Positions 16,220 through 24,920 are shown, counted from the first letter of the stretch. The stretch is 33,099 nucleotides of DNA from Erysipelotrichaceae bacterium (GCA_021201315.1 JAJQFG010000112.1:1-33099), one strand, 5' to 3'. Notes: generated by a model not told the origin, from the sequence alone. Translations and numbers: made by a program.

Positions 16220-17482
16220 ATGGACTCGAGCCAGATAGTAATGATTATTATATTGTTATTTTTGCTTGTATTGTCAGGTTTGTTTTCGATGAGTGAGACT
16301 TCTTTTATGAGCTTAAGTAAAATTAAAGTAAGAACTTTAGCTGATGAAGGAAATAAAAAAGCTATTAGAGTAATGAATTTGTTAGAAGATCAGGATCGCC
16401 TATTAAGTACCATATTAGTAGGTAATAACCTTGTAAATATAGGAGCTTCTTCTTTAACAACATCATTTGTGATATCTTTATTAGGTAATGAAGGCATTGG
16501 TGTTGGTATTGCTACTGGGGTATGTACATTAGCTATTTTGTTGTTTGGTGAAATTACTCCTAAATCTATCGCAACTAAAAATGCAGAAAGTATTGCTTTT
16601 ATGCTTAGCGGTATTATTCAATTTTTAAATGTTATTTTTATTCCAATTGTTTATATTTTAAATGTTATTTCAGGATTTTTTATTCATGTGCTTGGTGGTG
16701 ATAAAGATAGTGGTCCATCAATGACAGAAGAAGATTTGAAGACGATTGTGAATGTATCACATGAAGAAGGAGTTTTAGAAGAAGAAGAGAAAGAAATGAT
16801 TCATAATGTATTTGAATTTGGTGATACAGATATCGAAGAAATTATGACACCTCGAATACATGTAGAAAGTGTGAGTGATGAGATTACTTATGATGAATTA
16901 ATGGAAGTTGTTAGAACTTCACAATTTTCTCGTATTCCTGTTCATTCGGAATCTTATGATGAAATTATTGGTGTTTTACATATCAAAGATTTATTAATTA
17001 AAGATATTGATGAAGAGAATTTTGATGTTAAAGACTTTATGCGTGAGTCATTTGTAGTATATGAATTTAATAATATTTCAGATGTATTTGAGTCAATGCG
17101 TAAAGAACATGTATCTTTGGCTATTGTTTTAGATGAATATGGCGTTATGAGTGGTCTTGTAACGATGGAAGATATAGTGGAAGAGATTGTTGGTGAAATT
17201 GATGATGAATATGATCAAGAAGAGTATTCAATTGTTGATTTAGGTAATGATGTTTATTTGGTGGATGGTAGTTTAGATATTGATGAAGTGAATGAAGTGT
17301 GTGGTACGGATTTTGAATGTGATGATTTTGAGTCGATTGGTGGTTTGGTTTTAGGTGAATGTAGTGGTTCGCCAGAATTAAATCAAGTATTGAAGATTAA
17401 TCATTGTTTATTAACGATTAAGGAAATTGATAAAAATCGAATTGTTACATTACAATTAGAAATATTGCATGAGAAAGAGTAA
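16220..17482 (+). CDS. CNNM/CorC family transporter-associated protein (hemolysin-like)
   Basis: This 420-residue protein has an N-terminal DUF21/CNNM membrane domain with about four helices (residues 1-185, including the conserved SGLFSMSETSFMSLS). A pair of CBS domains follows (about 205-330, with MTPRIHVESV at the start and VTMEDIVEEIVGEI at the end), then a CorC_HlyC C-terminal domain (about 340-415). Family members are linked to Mg2+/Co2+ efflux, or are labelled hemolysins by tradition; the transported ion is not predictable. AAGGAG lies 13 bases upstream, rather far. The next gene follows 41 bases later in the same direction. Confidence 0.92.
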   Translation: MDSSQIVMIIILLFLLVLSGLFSMSETSFMSLSKIKVRTLADEGNKKAIRVMNLLEDQDRLLSTILVGNNLVNIGASSLTTSFVISLLGNEGIGVGIATGVCTLAILLFGEITPKSIATKNAESIAFMLSGIIQFLNVIFIPIVYILNVISGFFIHVLGGDKDSGPSMTEEDLKTIVNVSHEEGVLEEEEKEMIHNVFEFGDTDIEEIMTPRIHVESVSDEITYDELMEVVRTSQFSRIPVHSESYDEIIGVLHIKDLLIKDIDEENFDVKDFMRESFVVYEFNNISDVFESMRKEHVSLAIVLDEYGVMSGLVTMEDIVEEIVGEIDDEYDQEEYSIVDLGNDVYLVDGSLDIDEVNEVCGTDFECDDFESIGGLVLGECSGSPELNQVLKINHCLLTIKEIDKNRIVTLQLEILHEKE

Positions 17483-17523
17483 GAAGAGAAAGATTAGTTT
17501 TTTTCTTGTGGGAGGGCAACAAG

Positions 17524-18348
17524 ATGAAATTGAAATTAAGTAAATATGATTTTGAAGAGTTATATGATAGATGTATGAAAATTTTTCAGGATTATAGAGA
17601 GGTTGTGCCTTCTTATGCTTCGGCGGCTTTAGCATTTCATTTGGTTATGATATTAGTACCATGTTTTTCTTTGTTAGCAGTGGCTATGTCTGTATTAAAT
17701 GTTAATATGGCTGGTTTAGAAGCAATGATTAATGAAATAGTTACAGCAGAATATGCTTCTATATTGATAGAAGTGTTGGAGTCAAGGAATTTAAATACGA
17801 TGGCTTTTGCGACAATTATTGTTTCTTTATGGACTATTGCAAAGGGTATTGGTAATATTTATCAGATATCTAAAAATATGTTTATGAATGACCAAGATGA
17901 AAGTGCAATAGGTTTTTATATGTATGCTTTTAAAGTAACATTTCTTATATTGTTTTTATTTGTAGGTGTTTGTGCAGTATTATTAACAGGACCACTTGCA
18001 GAAATCTTTAATTCATTATATAGTTTTGCAGGTGTTAGGCATATACTTTTGTATTTTTTATTGGTACTAGTGTTTATGGTTATTTATTCTGTAGTACCAC
18101 GTTTGCATATTCATCCTGCTGATTCTTTTCAAGGAGCATTGGTTGCTTGTGCATTGTATTTGATATTATACTATGCATTGAGTATTTATTTTAGATTTGC
18201 GAATTTTTCGAACGTTTATGGATCGCTTGCATCTGTGATTATTATATTATGGGTTTTTAAATGGGCTGCAGAAATCTTTTATATTGGGATGTATGTGACA
18301 AATATTTTGCATTTAAGGAGATTAGAAGATGAGGGTAACTCAGATTGA
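17524..18348 (+). CDS. YihY/BrkB family membrane protein
   Basis: This 274-residue inner-membrane protein has about six transmembrane helices. Its N-terminus is characteristic of the YihY/'virulence factor BrkB' family: YASAALAFHLVMILVPCFSLLAV resembles the family's A-ALAF-FLLSLFPLLLL stretch (first and last parts seen at residues 33-55). The family is often mis-called ribonuclease BN; its biochemical role is unsettled. GGGAGG (17511-17516) positions the start at the ATG at 17524; an in-frame GTG at 17506 would include the ribosome site. The stop overlaps the next gene by 20 bases. Confidence 0.9.
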   Translation: MKLKLSKYDFEELYDRCMKIFQDYREVVPSYASAALAFHLVMILVPCFSLLAVAMSVLNVNMAGLEAMINEIVTAEYASILIEVLESRNLNTMAFATIIVSLWTIAKGIGNIYQISKNMFMNDQDESAIGFYMYAFKVTFLILFLFVGVCAVLLTGPLAEIFNSLYSFAGVRHILLYFLLVLVFMVIYSVVPRLHIHPADSFQGALVACALYLILYYALSIYFRFANFSNVYGSLASVIIILWVFKWAAEIFYIGMYVTNILHLRRLEDEGNSD

Positions 18349-19630
18349 GATTAAGAAGTTAGGTATTAATGGGGAAGGTATTGGTTATATTAATAAAAAA
18401 GTTTGTTTTGTTGATAATGCCTTACCTGGTGAAGTAGTAGAAGTAGAGTTGGATAATGATAATCCAAGGTATTATAAAGGAAAAGTTAAAAAGTATATTA
18501 AACAATCATCATATCGTCAAACAACGATATGTAAAGAAGACGAGCATTGTTTAGGATGCTCGCTTACTTGTTATAAATATGATCAACAATTAATTTATAA
18601 AAAAGTTTTGTTAAAAGATGCTTTAAGAAAGTATACTAAGCTTCCTTTAAAGTATTTACCAATTAGAAATACTATTCCTGGTAGTAAAGTTGTAGGATAT
18701 AAAGATGTCGTTAATTTACCTGTTACTTATTTTCAAGGTAAAGTTAGATTTGGTATTTATCAAAGAGAAAGTAAATATTTAACTTTAATGGATGAATGTG
18801 TAACTCAAAATCCTATGATTAATGAATGTTTACAACAAATTGAAGATATTCTTAATGATTGTCATGTTAGAGATTATAATGAGAAGTTTAAAAAAGGTTT
18901 GCGTTTTATACGTATGCGTCTTATTGGTAATCAAATTCAAATATTATTTGTGACTGGTAATGATGGTATCAAGGAAGAAGCTGTTAAACGTATTAGTCAA
19001 ATTCCTAATGTTAAGGCTATTTGGTATACGATTAATACAGCAAGATATCAGGATTTTGATTTAAGAGGTTATACAAAGTTGTATGGTGATTCAACATTTA
19101 CATTTGATTGTTTAGATAATACATATCAGGTATCTATTAAAGCTGATTATCCAATTAATCCTATACAAGAAGAGGTTAAGTTATCAATGATTCAATCAAT
19201 GATTGGTGAAGGTGATATCTTATCATTGAATTGTGGTATAGGGGTTTTAGAACTTTCTTTAGATAATGATATTATTGCAGTGGATGAACGTAAGGAGAAT
19301 ATCAGTGATGCTAATGATAACAAAGAATTATTACATAAGAATAATGTTCAATTTGTTTGTCGAAATGTAGATGAAGCAGTTATTACTTATTGTAAGAAAC
19401 GTTCTTTTGATTATATGATAGTTAGAGGTGAAGGTTTATCAGATACGATGATTCAAAGTATTATCTTGTCAAAAATTAAGAATGTTATAATAGTTAGTGA
19501 TCATCCATCTTCTTTAGCTAAGAATTTAGAAGAATTAAGAGAATATTATAAAATAAAAACAATGTTACCACTTGATAGCTATCCTTATACAGCTAAGTTT
19601 GATACCATTGTTCAACTTGTTAAAAATTAG
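18329..19630 (+). CDS. Degenerate TrmA/RumA-like (RNA m5U methyltransferase family) protein
   Basis: This 433-residue protein has the layout of 23S rRNA uracil-5-methyltransferases. It carries an N-terminal TRAM domain (about residues 1-58), an iron-sulphur-type cysteine set (CKEDEHCLGCSLTC, about 68-81, resembling the RumA cluster) and a Rossmann domain with LNCGIGVLELS in place of the SAM motif. The catalytic features are damaged. The expected SCNPxTLARD loop reads VSDHPSSLAKN, so the nucleophilic cysteine is absent. The DPPR motif region reads VRGEGLSD, and the FFQVN motif reads YPIN. RNA binding may be retained while methylation is probably lost. It overlaps the YihY gene and ends at a terminator. 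Confidence 0.82.
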   Translation: MRVTQIEIKKLGINGEGIGYINKKVCFVDNALPGEVVEVELDNDNPRYYKGKVKKYIKQSSYRQTTICKEDEHCLGCSLTCYKYDQQLIYKKVLLKDALRKYTKLPLKYLPIRNTIPGSKVVGYKDVVNLPVTYFQGKVRFGIYQRESKYLTLMDECVTQNPMINECLQQIEDILNDCHVRDYNEKFKKGLRFIRMRLIGNQIQILFVTGNDGIKEEAVKRISQIPNVKAIWYTINTARYQDFDLRGYTKLYGDSTFTFDCLDNTYQVSIKADYPINPIQEEVKLSMIQSMIGEGDILSLNCGIGVLELSLDNDIIAVDERKENISDANDNKELLHKNNVQFVCRNVDEAVITYCKKRSFDYMIVRGEGLSDTMIQSIILSKIKNVIIVSDHPSSLAKNLEELREYYKIKTMLPLDSYPYTAKFDTIVQLVKN

Positions 19631-19652
19631 GAATTCATTTGAATTCCTTTTT
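19629..19652. terminator. Bidirectional terminator
   Basis: AGGAATTC, ATTT loop, GAATTCCT followed by T residues, placed between the convergent TrmA-like and HAD genes. Confidence 0.82.
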
Positions 19653-20523
19653 ATATTAATTTTATATCTTTTAACATCTTTAATCCTTCATACACAGCAC
19701 CATTTTCACAAGTATGTGTGAGATGATATGTTGCAGCATTGATGGCGTGTTTTGAGGCGTTTTTTGGGGCAAAAGAATAAGTAAAACTTTTAAGCATTGG
19801 TGCATCATTTTCACCATCACCAAAAACAGCTACTTCGTCTTTTTGATATCCCTTATTTAGAATAACTTTTTCTAACAATAATCCTTTATTAGAGGTATCA
19901 GAAGTAATTTCTATATTATCTTCAAAAGAAGAAGAAATATCTAAATGATCAATATTAAGTTGTTCTCTTACTCCTTGAATGGAATAAACATCTTTATGTC
20001 TAGCATCTATTTTTAATACTTTAATACCTTTATCAACTATCTCTTGAGCATTTGATGCATAATGTAAATCCCTTAAATAACCTTCTCTTGTAGTAAAAGT
20101 TTTCTTAGGTAATTCGATATTAGGATTATTTTTTGTAAGTAGAGTGTAATGATAATCCCAAAATGTTTCCTTATCCACAAATGAATATTTACCTTGATTG
20201 GTATGTATGGCTAATAAATAGCCATAATCATTTAAAATAGTTGCTACTTTAATAAAAGCTTCATTATCCATTGGATATATCTCATTAATGGTTTGCTTTC
20301 TATTACAATATTGAGCTCCATTATTTAAAATTAAGTCACAATCTAAATTAAAATTATAAGCATCTAATACATCAATCACCATATTAATATCTCTACCAGT
20401 AGCAATAATAAATTCAATACCTTTATCCATACATTCTTTTAGTAATTGATATGTTTTTTCTTCTATTGTATCATTAAATCTAATAAGTGTCCCATCTAAA
20501 TCACATACTATACATTTTATCAT
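19651..20523 (-). CDS. Cof-type HAD-IIB phosphatase
   Basis: This 290-residue haloacid dehalogenase-superfamily hydrolase has a type IIB cap. Motif I is CDLDGTLI (nucleophile Asp8, acid Asp10). Motif II is in IATGRD (about residues 41-46). The motif III lysine lies in SNKGLLLEK (about 212-220). Motif IV is FGDGENDAPML (about 237-247). Such enzymes dephosphorylate sugar phosphates or flavin precursors; the substrate is not predictable. GGAGGG precedes the ATG, and a TGTTATAAT extended -10 lies about 20 bases upstream (minus strand, 20542-20550). Confidence 0.93.
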   Translation of the reverse strand: MIKCIVCDLDGTLIRFNDTIEEKTYQLLKECMDKGIEFIIATGRDINMVIDVLDAYNFNLDCDLILNNGAQYCNRKQTINEIYPMDNEAFIKVATILNDYGYLLAIHTNQGKYSFVDKETFWDYHYTLLTKNNPNIELPKKTFTTREGYLRDLHYASNAQEIVDKGIKVLKIDARHKDVYSIQGVREQLNIDHLDISSSFEDNIEITSDTSNKGLLLEKVILNKGYQKDEVAVFGDGENDAPMLKSFTYSFAPKNASKHAINAATYHLTHTCENGAVYEGLKMLKDIKLI

Positions 20524-20541
20524 ATCATTCCCTCCGATAGC

Positions 20542-20550
20542 ATTATAACA
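20542..20550 (-). promoter_or_regulatory. Candidate extended -10 for the HAD gene
   Basis: The minus strand reads TGTTATAAT, a perfect TGn-TATAAT, about 20 bases before the HAD start codon. No consensus -35 is seen at 17 bases. Confidence 0.4.
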
Positions 20551-20582
20551 ATTAATATTTGGTATTTCATTATTTTGCTCAA

Positions 20583-20750
20583 TTAGAAAATATATAAAAA
20601 TAGTTCATTAAGATCTAATTCTTTTGTATTCATATCCATTAACATACCCAATATTCCAAATATACTACCACCAATAGTCACAGCAGCTAAAACCCAAATA
20701 CCAGGCAAATTATAAACTACATAAAAACAATGCCAAAGTAAACATATTTT
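20583..20750 (-). pseudogene. Possible coding remnant (membrane-like C-terminal fragment)
   Basis: A 55-codon open stretch on the minus strand has no good start codon but translates into a protein-like sequence: a hydrophobic segment (VLAAVTIGGSIFGILGML) followed by a polar tail (DMNTKELDLNELF) and a stop. It lies just beyond the stop of the DUF308 gene and in the same frame, separated from it by TGA and TAA codons. It may be the remains of a small membrane-protein gene, or an ORF using a non-ATG start such as the internal TTG. No homologue is recognised. Confidence 0.3.
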
Positions 20751-20756
20751 TTATAA

Positions 20757-21446
20757 TCATTCTTCATGATTATCATCCTTTGTATCAATAAAATCTTTGA
20801 TTAATAAATCATCATCTTCACTAACTTCTTCAACCTTTTCTTTTTTCTCTTCAGTGGTTTCTTGTGCTACAGGTTCTTCTACTTTAACTTCATCCACAAT
20901 CTCTACCTTATATTTTTCCTTAGCGCCTAAAATAATAGTAACTAAATCAAATATCGCAATCACTACTAATGATAGAGCTAAAATAATCCACAAAATATCA
21001 CTATTTAAAGAGGAACTAGCTAGTACAACAATAGCTAACACTATCGTTAAAAATGAATCAAAAATACCATAATACCAATACTTTCTTTTGCTTCTTTTTA
21101 AATCAGCACCCCATTGAATCTTATCAATGCCAATCACTAACATAACTGCTCCATATAACATCGTAATAACAGTAAAAGTGTTGATAAACCATTGATATTG
21201 AAGTATACAAAATCCACCTAATAAAATATAAATAATACCTGTCGATAAACCACGATTTGATAAACTAACTTCCTTTCTAAAATAAGCAATGATATTGCCT
21301 AGACCCATACATATAAGTAATATACCACCCACAATAATAATATTAGATGTAAAATCAACAGGATTGATAAATAATAAGATACCAATGATAAATTCTCCTA
21401 GACAAATAATAATATTTCTTGTGTTTTCTTTTATTTTATTAAACAT
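20757..21446 (-). CDS. DUF308 (HdeD-like) membrane protein
   Basis: This 229-residue integral membrane protein has about six short transmembrane helices in two DUF308-like repeats (residues about 8-180, e.g. GGILLICMGLGNIIAYF and GAVMLVIGIDKIQWG). It ends in a highly acidic cytoplasmic tail rich in Glu, Lys and Val (about 183-229). HdeD-type proteins in enterobacteria are linked to acid resistance, but the function in Bacillota is unknown. It lies 3 bases downstream of the marR-like gene and is certainly co-transcribed, so it is probably the regulator's target. A weak AAGG site lies upstream of the ATG. Confidence 0.85.
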   Translation of the reverse strand: MFNKIKENTRNIIICLGEFIIGILLFINPVDFTSNIIIVGGILLICMGLGNIIAYFRKEVSLSNRGLSTGIIYILLGGFCILQYQWFINTFTVITMLYGAVMLVIGIDKIQWGADLKRSKRKYWYYGIFDSFLTIVLAIVVLASSSLNSDILWIILALSLVVIAIFDLVTIILGAKEKYKVEIVDEVKVEEPVAQETTEEKKEKVEEVSEDDDLLIKDFIDTKDDNHEE

Positions 21447-21449
21447 AGT

Positions 21450-21905
21450 TTAACCTTCTTTCATTTCTTCTAATTGTAATTCTTGTAAGTTTTTAGCTAT
21501 TGTTTGAATCGTTTGATAAAATAATTTTAGATCATCTTTAGCTATATTTTTTTCAAATGAGGTTTGTAATTGTTTCATTATTAGATCAACATCTTTGCTA
21601 AATTCTATACCTTTATTAGTAAGCATTAAACGATAACCACGTTGTTTATGAGCATCGTTAGGATTACGACATATGTAATCTTTTTCTAATAATTCATTGG
21701 TGATACGTGAAATAAGTGCTTTATCATAGCCGCTATATTTTGATAATTCGTTAGCTGCTAATCCAGTGGGGTTATTTTTGAGTAGTAGAATATAAGCAAT
21801 GTCTGAGGATTTAATATTTAAAGTATCAAATGCATGATTTTTAAGTTGTTGTAGTTTTTTTTCACTTTGTGAAAATAGAAGTGAAAATTGTTCAAATTCG
21901 TTCAT
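21450..21905 (-). CDS. MarR family transcriptional regulator
   Basis: This 151-residue winged-helix dimeric repressor has its recognition region in LSKYSGYDKALISRITNELLEKDYI (first part at about residues 57-70, wing after it, including RGYRLMLTNKG). N- and C-terminal helices form the dimer interface, as usual for the family. GGAGAA precedes the ATG. Its own promoter is overlaid by a perfect 13-base inverted repeat, so autorepression is strongly suggested. The same intergenic region faces rnfC, so it might also influence the Rnf operon. The ligand is unknown. Confidence 0.92.
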   Translation of the reverse strand: MNEFEQFSLLFSQSEKKLQQLKNHAFDTLNIKSSDIAYILLLKNNPTGLAANELSKYSGYDKALISRITNELLEKDYICRNPNDAHKQRGYRLMLTNKGIEFSKDVDLIMKQLQTSFEKNIAKDDLKLFYQTIQTIAKNLQELQLEEMKEG

Positions 21906-21923
21906 ATGATTCTCCTTTATTTA

Positions 21924-21951
21924 ATTATAATATATTAAGTTGATTTGTCAA
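21924..21951 (-). promoter_or_regulatory. Consensus promoter of the marR-DUF308 operon
   Basis: The minus strand reads TTGACA (21946-21951), a 16-base spacer and TATAAT (21924-21929). Both hexamers are perfect consensus. The palindrome at 21931-21960 covers the spacer and the -35. Confidence 0.85.
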
Positions 21952-21960
21952 CTTAATATA
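21931..21960. promoter_or_regulatory. MarR-type operator palindrome
   Basis: TATATTAAGTTGA and TCAACTTAATATA are perfect 13-base arms around TTTG. The site masks the marR promoter, which is typical of autoregulating MarR proteins. Confidence 0.8.
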
Positions 21961-22007
21961 GCTGATTTATGATAAAACTTAATATAGCTGATTTATGATA
22001 AAACTTA
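21951..22007. repeat. 26-base tandem repeat, about 2.2 copies
   Basis: The unit ACTTAATATAGCTGATTTATGATAAA (two halves: ACTTAATATAGCT, GATTTATGATAAA) is present at 21951-21976 and again, identical, at 21977-22002, followed by ACTTA. Each unit starts with the ACTTAATATA right half-site of the adjacent operator, so the duplication multiplies half-sites between marR and rnfC. Confidence 0.9.
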
Positions 22008-22034
22008 GTGTGAAAAAACTAACATGAAATTTTG

Positions 22035-22063
22035 TTTTCAAATTAACTTTTAAGTGTTATAAT
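22035..22063 (+). promoter_or_regulatory. Promoter of the rnf operon
   Basis: TGTTATAAT (22055-22063) is an extended -10, with TTTTCA (22035-22040) at 17 bases as a moderate -35. It lies 34 bases upstream of the rnfC start and downstream of the tandem repeat. Confidence 0.6.
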
Positions 22064-22096
22064 AGGAAGGAAATATTAGGAGTATGGAGGGATAAT

Positions 22097-23404
22097 ATGA
22101 GTATTTTATCTGGCATAGCAAAAGCAAAGCTTGATGGTCAGAAAGGCTTGACAAAGGATAAGCCAATTTTAACTATTGAAGATCCTGATGTTGTTTATAT
22201 TCCTTTGGTTGTAGGTATGGCTACAGATTTTGATGTTCTTGTTAAAGAGGGAGATCATGTTTGTATTGGGACAAAATTAGCAGTTAGAAAAAGTGTTTAT
22301 GTTCCTATTTATGCATCTGTATCTGGAACAGTTAAAGGTATTGAAAAAAGGATGCATGCTTCAAAGAGACAACAACAACATATAGCTATTATTAACGATC
22401 ATAAAAATGAACGTGTTAAGGCTATTGATATTGAAAATCCAGATGAGATGAAGCAAGAGGAAATTGTTGATGCTATTAAAGAATTAGGCATTGTAGGTTT
22501 AGGGGGATCGGGTTTTCCAACATTTTTAAAGTATGGTCATCCTAAAAGTATTGATACTATTATTATTAATGGGGTTGAATGTGAACCTTTTTTAACAAGT
22601 GATCATTTAGCAATGAAACGTGATATTAAAGCATTGTTTGATGGTACAAAGTTCTTAATGAAAGCAGCTGAAGCTTCTAAAGCAATCATTGCGATTAAGG
22701 AACATAAGCCTGATTTATTTGAATTATTAGTAGAAGAAGCTAAGAACTATAGTGATATTACACCTGTAGAAGTAGAAGATTGTTATCCTATGGGTTGGGA
22801 GAGAAAACTTGTAGAAACAATCACAAAGAAAACATACGATCGTTTGCCTGCTGAAGTAGGTGTTATAGTGAATAATTCTGCAACAGCTATTGCAGTGTCA
22901 AAAGGTATTAGAAATGGTGAATGTATTTCTAGACGTGTAGTTACAATGTCAGGTAATGGCTTGAAAAATCCACAAAATGTTGATGTAGCAGTTGGTACAC
23001 CAGTGAATTATATTGTTGATAAAATTGGTGGTTACATTGATGATGAAATAGATGGCTTTATTTTAGGTGGAGGACCTATGATGGGCAAATCAGTTATGAA
23101 TGATACATTTGTGATTTGTACTTATAGTAATGCTATTACTGTTTTAAAGAAGGAGAATATTAAACCTTTGCCTTGTTTAAAATGTGGGGAATGTACATTA
23201 CACTGTCCAGCACATTTACAACCAGTACGTATTATGCAAGCTGAAAAAGCAGGAGATGCTGATTTGATTGAAAAATTAAATGTTTTTGATTGTGTTGAAT
23301 GTGGTATGTGTACATATATTTGTCCAAGTAAGATAGAAGTAACAGATATGGTTGCCAAAGCTAAACGTCGTTATCAATTGGCGCAAAGAAGAAAGAAGGC
23401 ATAG
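22097..23404 (+). CDS. rnfC: Electron transport complex subunit RnfC
   Basis: This 435-residue peripheral subunit binds NADH and FMN in the ion-pumping Rnf (ferredoxin:NAD+ oxidoreductase) complex. It has an N-terminal barrel-sandwich domain (about 1-110) and the nucleotide-binding glycine loop GLGGSGFPTFLK (about 135-146). Two [4Fe-4S] motifs follow: CLKCGECTLHCP at 360-371 and CVECGMCTYICP at 399-410. The length is typical for Gram-positive RnfC. GGAGGG lies before the ATG. It is the first gene of the operon, with rnfD 9 bases downstream. Confidence 0.96.
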   Translation: MSILSGIAKAKLDGQKGLTKDKPILTIEDPDVVYIPLVVGMATDFDVLVKEGDHVCIGTKLAVRKSVYVPIYASVSGTVKGIEKRMHASKRQQQHIAIINDHKNERVKAIDIENPDEMKQEEIVDAIKELGIVGLGGSGFPTFLKYGHPKSIDTIIINGVECEPFLTSDHLAMKRDIKALFDGTKFLMKAAEASKAIIAIKEHKPDLFELLVEEAKNYSDITPVEVEDCYPMGWERKLVETITKKTYDRLPAEVGVIVNNSATAIAVSKGIRNGECISRRVVTMSGNGLKNPQNVDVAVGTPVNYIVDKIGGYIDDEIDGFILGGGPMMGKSVMNDTFVICTYSNAITVLKKENIKPLPCLKCGECTLHCPAHLQPVRIMQAEKAGDADLIEKLNVFDCVECGMCTYICPSKIEVTDMVAKAKRRYQLAQRRKKA

Positions 23405-23413
23405 GAGGTATAT

Positions 23414-24916
23414 ATGAAGGTTACATTACAAAGAACATCACCAAACTATCGTCAAAAACTTTCAACACAGCGTATTATGCGTGATTTAACGATTGCTTTA
23501 TTGGTGATTGTGGCTTATACATTGTTCTATTATTATTATAATTACTTATCTAATGAACCATTTATTCAAGTAGCTTTGATGTTTGTGGTTTCATTGGTTG
23601 TAGCTTTTGCTACAGAGATTGTTTGGGCATATATGCACAAACAAAATATATTGGATTATTTAAAAAGCAGTTTTCCTTGGATAACAGCGATTATTTTAGT
23701 TTTGACTTTACCTATAGGAACACCTTTATATGTTGTTGGAATATCATCATTTATTGCAATTTTCTTAGGAAAATTGGTTTATGGTGGTTTTGGTCAAAAT
23801 ATTTTTAACCCAGCTTTAGTTGGTCGTGTTGTGGCTCATTTGGCTTTTAGTTCAGATTTGATTGCGACTGCAACACCTTCTGGTGTTGATGTGTCATCAT
23901 CTGCAACGCCTATTACGATGATGGCTGCTACCAATTGGCTTGGTGGAGAAGGATTTACTTATTCTTTGACTGATTTATTTTTTGGTAGTCATACAGGAGC
24001 ATTAGGTGAAACTTGTATTATTTTGTTATTGATTTTAGGGATTGTCATGATTCTTAGAAAAGTGATTGATGCAAGAATTCCTGTTTCTTATTTATTGACT
24101 GTTGTCATTTTAAGTGAAGTTTTTGCTGTGATTAATGGTTTGGATTTACTAACTTATCCACTTTATCATTTATGTTTAGGTGGTTTGATGTTTGGAGCAT
24201 TCTTTATGGCTACTGATCCTGTAACATCACCTACTAGTCCACAGGGTAAAATTATTTATGGTGTGGGATTAGGATTTCTTACAATGATTATTCGTTTGAA
24301 AGCTAATTATCCTGAAGGTGTGTTGTTTTCAATTTTAATCATGAATATGTTAACACCTTTGATTGATTCATTGATTTTAGGTAGAATAGATACAAAGATT
24401 GCTCAAAAGTGGTTAAGTATTGTAGCTGTACTTGCTGTATCTATTGTTTGTGTTGCAGGTATTAGTTATACGATAAAAAGTGAAGTAGAAGCTGAAGAAT
24501 TGGCTGCAAAAGAAGAGGCAGAAGAAGCTGCAAGAATTGCTGAAGAAGAAGCTAATAAAGCTGACTGGACTTATGTAGAAACTACTGATGATGGTTATGT
24601 TATGGAAGTTTCTGGGTTTGGTTCATCAATGAAAGTAGCTGTGCAAATTGATGGTGATACAATTACTTCTGTTAAAGTATTAGAATATGCTGGTGAAACA
24701 GCAGGTTATGGTAAAGATTTGATAGAGAATGGTGAAGTACCAAATGATTCTTCTAAGGCAGATGTAGCTACAACCTTTGTTGAAACAGTTTTTGGTGGTA
24801 ATTTAAATAGTGATGATGTTGATGATATAGATGTATCAACAGGTGCTACAAAGACATCTACTGGTATTGTAAATGCTATTAAAGGTGCGCTTGAACAAGC
24901 GGAAATAGGAGGTTAA
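23414..24916 (+). CDS. rnfD: RnfD with a fused C-terminal FMN-binding domain
   Basis: This 500-residue protein is much longer than ordinary RnfD (about 320-350). Residues 1-354 are the usual multi-helix RnfD part, with FNPALVGRV and DPVTSPTSPQGK landmarks. A covalent-flavin-like DVSSSATP motif lies at 159-166 (Thr165), with Ser replacing the usual Gly. A 30-residue Glu/Ala-rich, coiled-coil-like linker (355-384) follows. Residues 385-500 then form an extra FMN_bind domain ending in DVSTGATKTS (Thr479 as the expected flavinylation site). A separate rnfG follows, so the operon encodes two FMN_bind domains. The reading frame is continuous with no sign of misassembly. AGGAGG precedes the ATG. Confidence 0.93.
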   Translation: MKVTLQRTSPNYRQKLSTQRIMRDLTIALLVIVAYTLFYYYYNYLSNEPFIQVALMFVVSLVVAFATEIVWAYMHKQNILDYLKSSFPWITAIILVLTLPIGTPLYVVGISSFIAIFLGKLVYGGFGQNIFNPALVGRVVAHLAFSSDLIATATPSGVDVSSSATPITMMAATNWLGGEGFTYSLTDLFFGSHTGALGETCIILLLILGIVMILRKVIDARIPVSYLLTVVILSEVFAVINGLDLLTYPLYHLCLGGLMFGAFFMATDPVTSPTSPQGKIIYGVGLGFLTMIIRLKANYPEGVLFSILIMNMLTPLIDSLILGRIDTKIAQKWLSIVAVLAVSIVCVAGISYTIKSEVEAEELAAKEEAEEAARIAEEEANKADWTYVETTDDGYVMEVSGFGSSMKVAVQIDGDTITSVKVLEYAGETAGYGKDLIENGEVPNDSSKADVATTFVETVFGGNLNSDDVDDIDVSTGATKTSTGIVNAIKGALEQAEIGG

Positions 24917-24920
24917 AGAT

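Noticed and set aside
21951-22007. Tandem repeat as a small CRISPR array
   Set aside because: The two 26-base units are directly adjacent with no spacer, and no cas genes are present.
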